Of a stretch of DNA of 48,233 bases, positions 21,390 through 35,100 are shown in pieces; positions within the stretch are counted from its first letter, which is position 1; the number at the start of each line of letters is the position of its first letter. Source of the DNA: Liolophura sinensis (Eukaryota > Mollusca > Polyplacophora > Chitonida > Chitonidae); contig NW_027018274.1 in NCBI RefSeq assembly GCF_032854445.1, positions 1 through 48,233 of the forward strand. The letters are read 5' to 3'. Below the pieces are notes generated by a model. It did no database searches. It worked only from the letters and a program-made list of their open reading frames with translations, and had not been told where the DNA came from. Both the position numbers and the translations under genes were made by a program.

Positions 21390-24300
21390 CAATGGCGACT
21401 GGGTCATTACTATATTCAACTTTTGACTATAAGTTATGTGCCCTTCGGTAGCCCAGAAGACCTGAAATCTTTGGGCTAAGCCCATTTAACTCACCCAGCA
21501 ATTGCCTTACTTCTAAGTGCAAGACAATCTCATGTCTTTATCTACGTGTAGAAAAAACCACACCATTTGTACGTGAAAAACACAAGGTACATAGATACAG
21601 TCTGCTGTAAGAAGTACAACTGAACACTGACCCACTTCAGTAAGGAGCCAAAGATGCGGAATTGAGCCAGGCATCGGCAGCTGTTGAAAAATTGCAAATT
21701 TCCCTGGTTTCCATGGAGTAAGAGCCGTTGCTGGGCACGTGATTATGACATAAATGATCATTCAATTGTCACTACAGCCAAAAGTATTGGTCGGAGAGCA
21801 ACGCGGTTTGCACCATTCGATTTCTCGTCACAAAATACGTCGATTAGCCTCTTACCAGCAGCACTGGAAACAGTTTTTCCACTTTTGCAATTTTGCCTGG
21901 TCTTTTTGTTAATTGAAATCGGCCTACACTGTACTCTGTACAATCGCGACTGGTCATTACTATATTCAACTTTTGACTATAAGTTATGTGCCCTTCGGTA
22001 GCCCAGAAGACGTCAAATCTTTGGGCCAAGCCCATTTAACTCACCCATCAATTGCATTACTTCTAAGTGCAAGACAATCTCAATGTCTTTATCTACGTGT
22101 AGAAAAACTACACCATTTGTACGTGAAAACCACAAGGTACTTGATACAGTCTGCTGTAAAAAGTACAACTGAACACTGACCCACTTCAGTAAGGTGCCAA
22201 AAGATGCGGAATTGAGCAGGCATCGGCAGCTGTTGAAAAATTGCAAATTTCCTGGTTTCCATGGAGTAAGAGCCGTTGCTGGGCACGTGATTATGACATC
22301 AGTGATCATTGATCTGTCGCTACAGCCAAAAGTATTGTCGGAGAGCAACGCGGTTTGCACCATTCGATTTCTCGTCACAAAATACGTCGGATTAGCCTCC
22401 TACTAGTAGCACTGGAACAGTTTTTCCACTTTTGCATTTTTGCTTCGTGTCTTTTTGTTAATTGAAATCGGCTACACTGTACTCTGTACAATCGCGACTG
22501 GTCATTACTATATTCAACTTTTGACTATAAGTTATGTGCCCTTCGGTAGCCCAGAAGACGTCAAATCTTGGGCTAAGCCCATTTAACTCACCCAGCAATT
22601 GCCTTACTTCTAAGTGCAAGACAATCTCAATGTCTTTATCTACGTGTAGAAAAACCACACCATTTGTACGTGAAAAACACAAGGTACTTGATACAGTCTG
22701 CTGTAAGAAGTACAACTGAACACTGACCCACTTCAGTAAGGTGCCAAAAGATGCGGAATTGAGCCAGGCATCGGCAGCTGTTGAAAAATTGCAAATTTCC
22801 CTGGTTTCCATGGAGTAAGAGCCGTTGCTGGGCACGTGATTATGACATAAATGATCATTCAATTGTCACTACAGCCAAAAGTATTGGTCGGAGAGCAACG
22901 CGGTTTGCACCATTCGATTTCTCGTCACAAAATACGTCGGATTAGCCTCTTACCAGCAGCACTGGAACAGTTTTTCCACTTTTGCAATTTTGCCTGGTCT
23001 TTTCGTTAATTGAAATCGGCTACACTGTACTCTGTACAATCGCGACTGGTCATTACTGTATTCAACTTTTGACTATAATTTTTGTGCCCTTCGGTAGCCC
23101 AGAAGACGTCAAATCTTTGGGCTAAGCCCATTTAACTCACCCAGCAATTGTCTTACTTCTAAGTCCAAGACAATCTCAATGTCTTTATCTACGTGTAGAA
23201 AAACCACACCATTTGTACATAAAAAACACAAGGTACACAGTCTGCTGTAAAAAGTACAACTAAACACAGACCCACATTTATAAGGTGCCAAAAAGATGTG
23301 GAATTGGGCCAGGCATCGGCAGCTGTTAAAAAATTGCAAATATCCCTGGTTTCCATGGAGTAGAGCCGTTGCTGGGCACGTGATTATGACATCAATGATC
23401 ATTGATCTGTCGCTACAGCCAAAAGTATTGGTCGGGAGAGCAACGCGGTTTGCACCATTCGATTTCTCGTCACAAAATACGTCGGATTAGCCTCCTACTA
23501 GTAGCACTGGAACAGTTTTCAACTTTTGCATTTTTGCTTCGTCTTTTTGTTAATTGAAATCGGCTAAACTGTACTCTGTACAATGGCGACTGGTCATTAC
23601 TATATTCAACTTTTGACTATAAGTTATGTGCCCTTCGGTAGCCCAGAAGACCTGAAATCTTTGGCTAAGCCCATTTAACTCACCCAGCAATTGCCTTACT
23701 TCTAAGTGCAAGACAATCTCAATGTCTTTATCTACGTGTAGAAAAACCACACCATTCGTACGTGAAAAACACAAGGTACTTGATACAGTCTGCTGTAAGA
23801 AGTACAACTGAACACTGACCCACTTCAGTAAGGTGCCAAAAGATGCGGAATTGAGCCAGGCATCGGCAGCTGTTGAAAAATTGCAAATTTCCCTGGTTTC
23901 CATGGAGTAAGAGCCGTTGCTGGGCACGTGATTATGACATAAATGATCATTCAATTGTCACTACAGCCCAAAAGTATTGGTCGGAGAGCAACGCGGGTTT
24001 GCACCATTCGATTTCTTGTCACAAAATACGTCGGATTAGCCCTCTTACCAGCAGCACTGGAAACAGTTTTTCCACTTTTGCAATTTTGCCTGGTCTTTTT
24101 GTTAATTGAAATCGCTAAACTGTACTCTGTACAATCGCGACTGGTCATTACTATATTCAACTTTTGACTATAAGTTATGTTGCCCCTTCGGTAGCCCAGA
24201 AGACGTCAAATCTTTGGCCAAGCCCATTTAACTCACCCATCAATTGCATTACTTCTAAGTGCAAGACAATCTCAATGTCTTTATCTACGTGTAGAAAAAC

Positions 24301-24450
24301 TACACCATTTGTACGTGAAAACCACAAGGTACTTGATACAGTCTGCTGTAAAAAGTACAACTGAAACACTGACCCACTTCAGTAAGGTGCCAAAAGATGC
24401 GGAATTGAGCCAGGCATCGGCAGCTGTTGAAAAATGCAAATTTCCCTGGT
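21390..24450. other. Indel-rich patch 3 within the array
   Basis: Examples are GACTGGGTCATT (near 21,399), AATCTCATGTC (near 21,528), GTACATAGATAC (near 21,588), GGAGCCAAAGATG (near 21,645), ACGTCGATTAGCC (near 21,837), TTGAGCAGGC (near 22,213), GTATTGTCGG (near 22,333), CTTCGTGTCTTTT (near 22,443), GGTACACAGTC (near 23,233), GAGTAGAGCC (near 23,359), TTGGTCGGGAGAG (near 23,429) and TTATGTTGCCCC (near 24,175). Clean paralogues M46-M49 lie one tetramer downstream, and M36-M37 one tetramer upstream. Confidence 0.75.
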
Positions 24451-26361
24451 TTCCATGGAGTAAGAGCCGTTGCTGGGCACGTGATTATGACATCAGTGAT
24501 CATTGATCTGTCGCTACAGCCAAAAGTATTGGTCGGAGAGCAACGCGGTTTGCACCATTCGATTTCTCGTCACAAAATACGTCGGATTAGCCTCCTACTA
24601 GTAGCACTGGAACAGTTTTTCCACTTTTGCATTTTTGCTTCGTCTTTTTGTTAATTGAAATCGGCTACACTGTACTCTGTACAATCGCGACTGGTCATTA
24701 CTATATTCAACTTTTGACTATAAGTTATGTGCCCTTCGGTAGCCCAGAAGACGTCAAATCTTTGGGCTAAGCCCATTTAACTCACCCAGCAATTGCCTTA
24801 CTTCTAAGTGCAAGACAATCTCAATGTCTTTATCTACGTGTAGAAAAACCACACCATTTGTACGTGAAAAACACAAGGTACTTGATACAGTCTGCTGTAA
24901 GAAGTACAACTGAACACTGACCCACTTCAGTAAGGTGCCAAAAGATGCGGAATTGAGCCAGGCATCGGCAGCTGTTGAAAAATTGCAAATTTCCCTGGTT
25001 TCCATGGAGTAAGAGCCGTTGCTGGGCACGTGATTATGACATAAATGATCATTCAATTGTCACTACAGCCAAAAGTATTGGTCGGAGAGCAACGCGGTTT
25101 GCACCATTCGATTTCTCGTCACAAAATACGTCGGATTAGCCTCTTACCAGCAGCACTGGAACAGTTTTTCCACTTTTGCAATTTTGCCTGGTCTTTTCGT
25201 TAATTGAAATCGGCTACACTGTACTCTGTACAATCGCGACTGGTCATTACTGTATTCAACTTTTGACTATAATTTTTGTGCCCTTCGGTAGCCCAGAAGA
25301 CGTCAAATCTTTGGGCTAAGCCCATTTAACTCACCCAGCAATTGTCTTACTTCTAAGTCCAAGACAATCTCAATGTCTTTATCTACGTGTAGAAAAACCA
25401 CACCATTTGTACATAAAAAACACAAGGTACTTGATACAGTCTGCTGTAAAAAGTACAACTAAACACAGACCCACATTTATAAGGTGCCAAAAGATGTGGA
25501 ATTGGGCCAGGCATCGGCAGCTGTTAAAAAATTGCAAATATCCCTGGTTTCCATGGAGTAAGAGCCGTTGCTGGGCACGTGATTATGACATCAATGATCA
25601 TTGATCTGTCGCTACAGCCAAAAGTATTGGTCGGAGAGCAACGCGGTTTGCACCATTCGATTTCTCGTCACAAAATACGTCGGATTAGCCTCCTACTAGT
25701 AGCACTGGAACAGTTTTTCAACTTTTGCATTTTTGCTTCGTCTTTTTGTTAATTGAAATCGGCTAAACTGTACTCTGTACAATGGCGACTGGTCATTACT
25801 ATATTCAACTTTTGACTATAAGTTATGTGCCCTTCGGTAGCCCAGAAGACCTGAAATCTTTGGGCTAAGCCCATTTAACTCACCCAGCAATTGCCTTACT
25901 TCTAAGTGCAAGACAATCTCAATGTCTTTATCTACGTGTAGAAAAACCACACCATTCGTACGTGAAAAACACAAGGTACTTGATACAGTCTGCTGTAAGA
26001 AGTACAACTGAACACTGACCCACTTCAGTAAGGTGCCAAAAGATGCGGAATTGAGCCAGGCATCGGCAGCTGTTGAAAAATTGCAAATTTCCCTGGTTTC
26101 CATGGAGTAAGAGCCGTTGCTGGGCACGTGATTATGACATAAATGATCATTCAATTGTCACTACAGCCAAAAGTATTGGTCGGAGAGCAACGCGGTTTGC
26201 ACCATTCGATTTCTTGTCACAAAATACGTCGGATTAGCCTCTTACCAGCAGCACTGGAACAGTTTTTCCACTTTTGCAATTTTGCCTGGTCTTTTTGTTA
26301 ATTGAAATCGGCTAAACTGTACTCTGTACAATCGCGACTGGTCATTACTATATTCAACTTT

Positions 26362-26910
26362 TGACTATAAGTTATGTGCCCTTCGGTAGCCCAGAAGACG
26401 TCAAATCTTTGGGCCAAGCCCATTTAACTCACCCATCAATTGCATTACTTCTAAGTGCAAGACAATCTCAATGTCTTTATCTACGTGTAGAAAAACTACA
26501 CCATTTGTACGTGAAAACCACAGGGTACTTGATACAGTCTGCTGTAAAAAGTACAACTGAACACTGACCCACTTCAGTAAGGTGCCAAAAGATGCGGAAT
26601 TGAGCCAGGCATCGGCAGCTGTTGAAAAATTGCAAATTTCCCTGGTTTCCATGGAGTAAGAGCCGTTGCTGGGCACGTGATTATGACATCAGTGATCATT
26701 GATCTGTCACTACAGCCAAAAGTATTTGTCGGAGAGCAACGCGGTTTGCACCATTCGATTTCTCGTCACAAAATACGTCGGATTAGCCTCCTACTAGTAG
26801 CACTGGAACAGTTTTTCCACTTTTGCATTTTTGCTTCGTCTTTTTGTTAATTGAAATCGGCTAAACTGTACTCTGTACAATGGCGACTGGTCATTACTAT
26901 ATTCAACTTT
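26362..26910 (+). repeat. Chimeric monomer M49: class A left part, class B right part
   Basis: This is a clean copy of the same chimera as M37, with the private CATCAGTGATC variant (near 26,688) also seen in M41 and M45. Its following segment has GTCACTACAG and GTATTTGTCGG, where M45 has GTCGCTACAG and GTATTGGTCGG. It shows that the chimera predates amplification of the tetramer. Confidence 0.8.
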
Positions 26911-29106
26911 TGACTATAAGTTATGTGCCCTTCGGTAGCCCAGAAGACCTGAAATCTTTGGGCTAAGCCCATTTAACTCACCCAGCAATTGCCTTACTTC
27001 TAAGTGCAAGACAATCTCAATGTCTTTATCTACGTGTAGAAAAACCACACCATTTGTACGTGAAAAACACAAGGTACTTGATACAGTCTGCTGTAAGAAG
27101 TACAACTGAACACTGACCCACTTCAGTAAGGTGCCAAAAGATGCGGAATTGAGCCAGGCATCGGCAGCTGTTGAAAAATTGCAAATTTCCCTGGTTTCCA
27201 TGGAGTAAGAGCCGTTGCTGGGCACGTGATTATGACATAAATGATCATTCAATTGTCACTACAGCCAAAAGTATTGGTCGGAGAGCAACGCGGTTTGCAC
27301 CATTCGATTTCTCGTCACAAAATACGTCGGATTAGCCTCTTACCAGCAGCACTGGAACAGTTTTTCCACTTTTGCAATTTTGCCTGGTCTTTTCGTTAAT
27401 TGAAATCGGCTACACTGTACTCTGTACAATCGCGACTGGTCATTACTGTATTCAACTTTTGACTATAATTTTTGTGCCCTTCGGTAGCCCAGAAGACGTC
27501 AAATCTTTGGGCTAAGCCCATTTAACTCACCCAGCAATTGTCTTACTTCTAAGTCCAAGACAATCTCAATGTCTTTATCTACGTGTAGAAAAACCACACC
27601 ATTTGTACATAAAAAACACAAGGTACTTGATACAGTCTGCTGTAAAAAGTACAACTAAACACAGACCCACATTTATAAGGTGCCAAAAGATGTGGAATTG
27701 GGCCAGGCATCGGCAGCTGTTAAAAAATTGCAAATATCCCTGGTTTCCATGGAGTAAGAGCCGTTGCTGGGCACGTGATTATGACATCAATGATCATTGA
27801 TCTGTCGCTACAGCCAAAAGTATTGGTCGGAGAGCAACGCGGTTTGCACCATTCGATTTCTCGTCACAATATACGTCGGATTAGCCTCTTACTAGTAGCA
27901 CTGGAACAGTTTTTCCACTTTTGCTTTTTTGCTTCGTCGTTTTGTTTATTAAAATCGGCTAAACTGTACTCTGTACAATCGCGACTGGTCATTACTATAT
28001 TCAACTTTTGACTATAAGTTATGTGCCCTTCGGTAGCCCAGAAGACATCAAATCTTTGGGCTAAGCCCATTTAACTCACCCAGCAATTGTCTTACTTCTA
28101 AGTGCAAGACAATCTCAATGTCTTTATCTACGTGTAGAAAAACCACATCATTTGTACGTGAAAAACACAAGGTACTTGATACAGTCTGCTGTAAAAAGTA
28201 CAACTGAACACTGACCCACTTCAGTAAGGTGCCAAAAGATGCGGAATTGAGCCAGGCATCGGCAGCTGTTGAAAAATTGCAAATTTCCCTGGTTTCCATG
28301 GAGTAAGAGCCGTTGCTGGGCACGTGATTATGACATAAATGATCATTCAATTGTCACTACAGCCAAAAGTATTGGTCGGAGAGCAACGCGGATTGCACCA
28401 TTCGATTTCTCGTCACAAAATACGTCGGATTAGCCTCTTACCAGCAGCACTGGAACAGTTTTTCCACTTTTGCAATTTTGCCTGGTCTTTTTGTTAATTG
28501 AAATCGGCTACACTGTACTCTGTACAATCGCGACTGGTCATTACTATATTCAACTTTTGACTATAAGTTAAGTGCCCTTCGGTAGCCCAGAAGACGTCAA
28601 ATCTTTGGGCCAAGCCCATTTAACTCACCCAGCAATTGCATTACTTCTAAGTGGAAGACAATCTCAATGTCTTTATCTACGTGTAGAAAAACTACACCAT
28701 TTGTACGTGAAAACCACAAGGTACTTGATACAGTCTGCTGTAAAAAGTACAACTGAACACTGACCCACTTCAGTAAGGTGCCAAAAGATGCGGAATTGAG
28801 CCAGGCATCGGCAGCTGTTGAAAAATTGCAAATTTCCCTGGTTTCCATGGAGTAAGAGCCGTTGCTGGGCACGTGATTATGACATAAATGATCATTCAAT
28901 TGTCACTACAGCCAAAAGTATTGGTCGGAGAGCAACGCGGATTGCACCATTCGATTTCTCGTCACAAAATACGTCGGATTAGGCTCTTACTAGTAGCACT
29001 GGAACAGTTTTTCCACTTTTGCATTTTTGCCTGGTCTTTTTGTTAATTGAAATCGGCTACACTGTACTCTGTACAATCGCGACTGGTCATTACTATATTC
29101 AACTTT

Positions 29107-32100
29107 TGACTATAAGTTATGTGCCCTTCGGTAGCCCAGAAGACGTCAAATCTATCGGCTAAGCCCATTCAACTCACCCAGCAATTGTCTTACTTCTAAG
29201 TCCAAGACAATCTCAATGTCTTTATCTACGTGTAGAAAAACCAGACCATTTGTACATAAAAAACACAAGGTACTTGATACAGTCTGCTGTGAAAAGTACA
29301 ACTAAACACTGACCCACATTTATAAGGTGCTAAAAGATGCAGAATTGGGCCAGGCATCGGCAGCTGTTAAAAAATTGCAAATATCCATGGTTTCCATGGA
29401 GTAAGAGCCGTTGCTGGGCACGTGATTATGACATCAATGATCATTGATCTGTCGCTACAGCCAAAAGTATTGGTCGGAGAGCCACGCGGTTTGCACCATT
29501 CGATTTCTCGTCACAAAATACGTCGGATTAGCCTCTTACTAGTAGCACTGGAACAGTTTTTCCACTTTTGCATTTTTGCTTCGTCTTTTTGTTAATTGAA
29601 ATCGGCTACACTGTACTCTGTACAATCGCGACTGGTCATTACTATATTCAACTTTTGACCATAAGTTATGTGCCCTTCGGTAGCCCAGAAGACGTCAAAT
29701 CTTTCGGCTCAGCCCATTTAACTCACCCAGCAATTGTCTTACTTCTAGGTCCAAGACAATCTCAATGTCTTTATCTACGTGTAGAAAAACCACACCATTT
29801 GTACGTGAAAAACACAAGGTACTTGATACAGTCTGCTGTAAAAAGTACAACTGAACACTCACCCACTTCAGTAAGGTGCCAAAAGATGCGGAATTGAGCC
29901 AGGCGTCGGCAGCTGTTGAAAAATTGCAAATTTCCCTGGTTTCCATGGAGTAAGAGCCGTTGCTGGGCATGTGATTATGACATAAATTATCATTCAATTG
30001 TCACTACAGCCAAAAGTATTGGTCGGAGAGCAACGCGGTTTGCACCATTCGATTTCTCGTCACAAAATACGTCGGATTAGTCTCTTACCAGCAGCACTAG
30101 AACATTTTTTCCACTTTTGCATTTTTACCTGGTCTTTTTGTTAATTGAAATCGGCTACACTGTACTCTGTACAATCGCGACTGGTCATTACTATATTCAA
30201 CTTTTGACTATAAGTTATGTGCCCTTCGGTAGCCCAGAATACGTCAAATCTATCGGCTAAGCCCATTCAACTCACCCAGCAATTGTCTTACTTCTAAGTC
30301 CAAGACAATCTCAATGTCTTTATCTACGTGTAGAAAAACCAGACCATTTGTACATAAAAAACACAAGGTACTTGATACAGTCTGCTGTGAAAAGTACAAC
30401 TAAACACTGACCCACATTTATAAGGTGCCAAAAGATGCAGAATTGGGCCAGGCATCGGCAGCTGTTAAAAAATTGCAAATATCCCTGGTTTCCATGGAGT
30501 AAGAGCCGTTGCTGGGCACGTGATTATGACATCAATGATCATTGATCTGTCGCTACAGCCAAAAGTATTGGTCGGAGAGCAACGCGGTTTGCACCATTCG
30601 ATTTCTCGTCACAAAATACGTCGGATTAGCCTCCTACTAGTAGCACTGGAACAGTTTTTCCACTTTTGCATTTTTGCTTCGTCTTTTTGTTAATTGAAAT
30701 CGGCTAAACTGTACTCTGTACAATGGCGACTGGTCATTACTATATTCAACTTTTGACTATAAGTTATGTGCCCTTCGGTAGCCCAGAAGACCTGAATTCT
30801 TTGGGCTAAGCCCATTTAACTCACCCAGCAATTGCCTTACTTCTAAGTGCAAGACAATCTCAATGTCTTTATCTACGTGTAGAAAAACCACACCATTTGT
30901 ACGTGAAAACCACAAGGTACTTGATACAGTCTGCTGTAAAAAGTACAACTGAACACTGACCCACTTCAGTAAGGTGACAAAAGATGCGGAATTGAGCCAG
31001 GCATCGGCAGCTGTTGAAAAATTGCAAATATCCCTGGTTTCCATGGAGTAAGAGCCGTTGCTGGGCACGTGATTATAACATAAATGATCATTCAATTGTC
31101 ACTACAGGCAAAAGTATTGGTCGGAGAGCAACGCGGTTTGCAGCATTCGATTTGTCGTCACAAAATACGTCGGATTAGCCTCTTACCAGCAGCACTGGAC
31201 CAGTTTTTCTACTTTTGCATTTTTGCCTGGTCTTTTTGGTAATTGAAACCGGCTACACTGCACTCTGTACAATCGCGACTGGTCATTACTATATTCAACT
31301 TTTGACTATAAGTTATGTGCCCTTCGGTAGCCCAGAAGACTTGAAAGCTTTGGGCCAAGCCCATTTAACTCACCCAGCAATTGCCTTACTTCTAAGTGCA
31401 AGACAATCTCAATGTCTTTATCTACGTGTAGAAAAACCACACCATTTGTACGTGAAAAACACAAGGTACTTGATACAGTCTGCTGTAAAAAGTACAACTG
31501 AACACTAACCCACTTCAGTAAGGTGCCAAAAGATGCGGAATTGAGCCAGGCATCGGCAGCTGTTGAAAAATTGCAAATTTCCCTGGTTTCCATGGAGTAA
31601 GAGCCGTTGCTGGGCACGTGATTATGACATCAATGATCAATCAATTGTCGCTACAGCCAAAAGTATTGGTCGGAGAGCAACGCGGTTTGCACCATTCGAT
31701 TTCTCGTCACAAAATACGTCGGATTAGCCTCTTACTAGTAGCACTGGAACAGTTTTTCCACTTTTGTATTTTTGCTTCGTCTTTTTGTTAATTGAAATCG
31801 GCTACACTGTACTCTGTACAATCGCGACTGGTCATTACTATATTCAACTTTTGACTATAAGTTATGTGCCCTTCGGTAGCCCAGAAGACGTCAAATCTTT
31901 CGGCTCAGCCCATTTAACTCACCCAGCAATTGTCTTACTTCTAGGTCCAAGACAATCTCAATGTCTTTATCTACGTGTAGAAAAACCACACCATTTGTAC
32001 GTGAAAACCACAAGGTACTTGATACAGTCTGCTGTAAAAAGTACAACTGAACACTGACCCACTTCAGTAAGGTGCCAAAAGATGCGGAATTGAGCCAGGC

Positions 32101-35100
32101 ATCGGCAGCTGTTGAAAAATTGCAAATTTCCCTGGTTTCCATGGAGTAAGAGCCGTTGCTGGGCACGTGATTATGACATAAATGATCATTCAATTGTCGC
32201 TACAGCCAAAAGTATTGGTCGGAGAGCAACGCGGATTGCACCATTCGATTTCTCGTCACAAAATACGTCGGATTAGGCTCTTACTAGTAGCACTGGAACA
32301 GTTTTTCCACTTTTGCATTTTTGCCTGGTCTTTTTGTTAATTGAAATCGGCTACACTGTACTCTGTACAATCGCGACTGGTCATTACTATATTCAACTTT
32401 TGACTATAAGTTATGTGCCCTTCGGTAGCCCAGAAGACCTGAAATCTTTGGGCCAAGCCCATTTAACTCACCCAGCAATTGCCTTACTTTTAAGTCCAAG
32501 ACAATCTCAATGTCTTTATCTACGTGTAGAAAAACCACACCATTTTTACATAAAAACAACAAGGTACTTGATACAGTCTGCTGTGAAAAGTACAACTAAA
32601 CACTGACCCACATTTTTAAGGTGCCAAAAGATGCAGAATTGGGCCAGGCATCGGCAGCTGTTAAAAAATTGCAAATATCCCTGGTTTCCATGGAGTAAGA
32701 GCCGTTGCTGGGCACGTGATTATGACATCAATGATCAATAAATTGTCGCTACAGCCAAAAGTATTGGTCGGAGAGCAACGCAGTTTGCACCATTCGATTT
32801 CTCGTCACAAAATACGTCGGATTAGCCTCTTACCAGAAGCACTGGAACAGTTTTTCCACTTTTGCAGTTTTGCCTGGTCTTTTTGTTAATTAAAATCGGC
32901 TACACTGTACTCTGTACAATCGCGACTGGTTATTACTATATTCAACTTTTGACTATAAGTTATGTGCCCTTCGGTAGCCCAGAAGACGTCAAATCTTTGG
33001 GCCAAGCCCATTTAACTCACCCAGCAATTGCATTACCTCTAAGTGCAAGACAATCTCAATGTCTTTATCTACGTGTAGAAAAACCACACCATTTGTACAT
33101 AAAAAACACAAGGTACTTGATACAGTCTGCTGTAAAAAGTACAACTAAACACTGACCCACATTTATAAGGTGCCAAAAGATGTGGAATTGGGCCAGGCAT
33201 CGGCAGCTGTTAAAAAATTGCAAATATCCCTGGTTTCCATGGAGTAAGAGCCGTTGCTGGGCACGTGATTATGACATCAATGATCATTTATCTGTCGCTA
33301 CAGCCAAAAGTATTGGTCGGAGAGCAACGCGGTTTGCACCATTCGATTTCTCGTCACAAAATACGTCGGATTAACCTCTTACTAGTAGCACTGGAACAGT
33401 TTTTCCACTTTTGCATTTTTGCTTCGTCTTTTTGTTTATTGAAATCGGCTACACTGTACTCTGTACAATCGCGACTGGTCATTACTATATTCAACTTTTG
33501 ACTATAAGTTATGTGCCCTTCGGTAGCCCAGAACACGTCAAATCTTTCGGCTCAGCCCATTTGACTCACCCAGCAATTGTCTTACTTCTAGGTCCAACAC
33601 AATCTCAATGTCTTTGTCTACGTGTAGAAAAACCACACCATTTGTACGTGAAAAACACAAGGTACTTGATACAGTCTGCTGTAAAAAGTACAACTGAACA
33701 CTGACCCACTTCAGTAAGGTGCCAAAAGATGCGGAATTGAGCCAGGCATCGGCAGCTGTTGAAAAATTGCAAATTTCCCTGGTTTCCAAGGAGTAAGAGC
33801 CGTTGCTGGGCATGTAATTATGACATAAATTATCATTCAATTGTCACTACAGGCAAAAGTATTGGTCGGAGAGCAACGCGGTTTGCACCATTCGATTTCT
33901 CGTCACAAAATACGTCGGATTAGCCTCTTACTAGCAGCACTGGAACATTTTTTCCACTTTTGCATTTTTACCTGGTCTTTTTGTTAATTGAAATCGGCTA
34001 CACTGTACTCTGTACAATCGCGACTGGTCATTACTATATTCAACTTTTGACTATAATTTTTGTGCCCTTCGGTAGCCCAGAAGACGTCAAATCTATCGGC
34101 TAAGCTCATTCAACTCACCCAGCAATTGTCTTACTTCTAAGTCCAAGACAATCTCAATGTCTTTATCTACGTGTAGAAAAACCAGACCATTTGTACATAA
34201 AAAACACAAGGTACTTGATACAGTCTGCTGTGAAAAGTACAACTAAACACTGACCTACATTTATAAGGTGACAAAAGATGCAGAATTGGGCCAGGCATCG
34301 GCAGCTGTTAAAAAATTGCAAATATCCCTGGTTTCCATGGAGTAAGAGCCGTTGCTGGGCACGTGATTATGACATCAATGATCATTGATCTGTCGCTACA
34401 GCCAAAAGTATTGGTCGGAGAGCAATGCGGTTTGCACTATTCGATTTCTCGTCACAAAATACGTCGGATTAGCCTCTTACTAGTAGCACTGGAACAGTTT
34501 TTCCACTTTTGCATTTTTCCCTTGTCTTTTTGTTAATTGAAATCGGCTAAACTGTACTCTGTACAATCGCGACTGGTCATTACTATATTCAACTTTTGAC
34601 TATAAGTTATGTGCCCTTCGGTAGCCCAGAAGACGTCAAATCTTTGGGCTAAGCCCATTCAACTCACCCAGCAATTGCCTTACTTCTAAGTGCAAGACAA
34701 TCTCAATGCCTTTATCTACGTGTAGAAAAACCACACCATTTGTACGTGAAAACCACAAGGTACTTGATACAGTCTGCTGTAAAAAGTACAACTGAACACT
34801 GACCCACTTCAGTAAGGTGCCAAAAGATGCGGAATTGAGCCAGGCGTCGGCAGCTGTTGAAAAATTGCAAATTTCCCTGGTTTCCATGGAGTAAGAGCCG
34901 TTGCTGGGCCCGTGATTATGACATAAAATATCATTCAATTGTCACTACAGCCAAAAGTATTGGTCGGAGAGCAACGCGGTTTGCACCATTCGATTTCTCG
35001 TCACAAAATACGTCGGATTAGTCTCTTACCAACAGCACTAGAACATTTTTTCCACTTTTGCATTTTTACCTGGTCTTTTTGTTAATTGAAATCGGCTACA

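Larger units (their letters stand above)
18129..29106 (+). repeat. Regular dimeric higher-order array (1,098 bp), M34-M53, nested in a tetramer (2,196 bp)
   Basis: The variant TGCAATTTTGCCTGG marks the end of every second monomer, at 18,591; 19,689; 20,787 (as TCCAATTTTG); 21,886; 22,983; 24,079; 25,177; 26,275; 27,373 and 28,471. Clean intervals are exactly 1,098 bp. A second layer appears at double spacing. GACTATAATTTTTGTGCCC and the class B GATGTGGAATTGGG occur only in M43, M47 and M51 (starts 23,070; 25,264; 27,460). The A-left/B-right chimeras are M37, M41, M45 and M49. Before M43 all units are class A at the post-CACTGACCCA site; afterwards the order is A-A-A-B. Ten dimers in a fixed phase show that the dimer, not the monomer, has been the amplified unit here. 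Confidence 0.9.
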
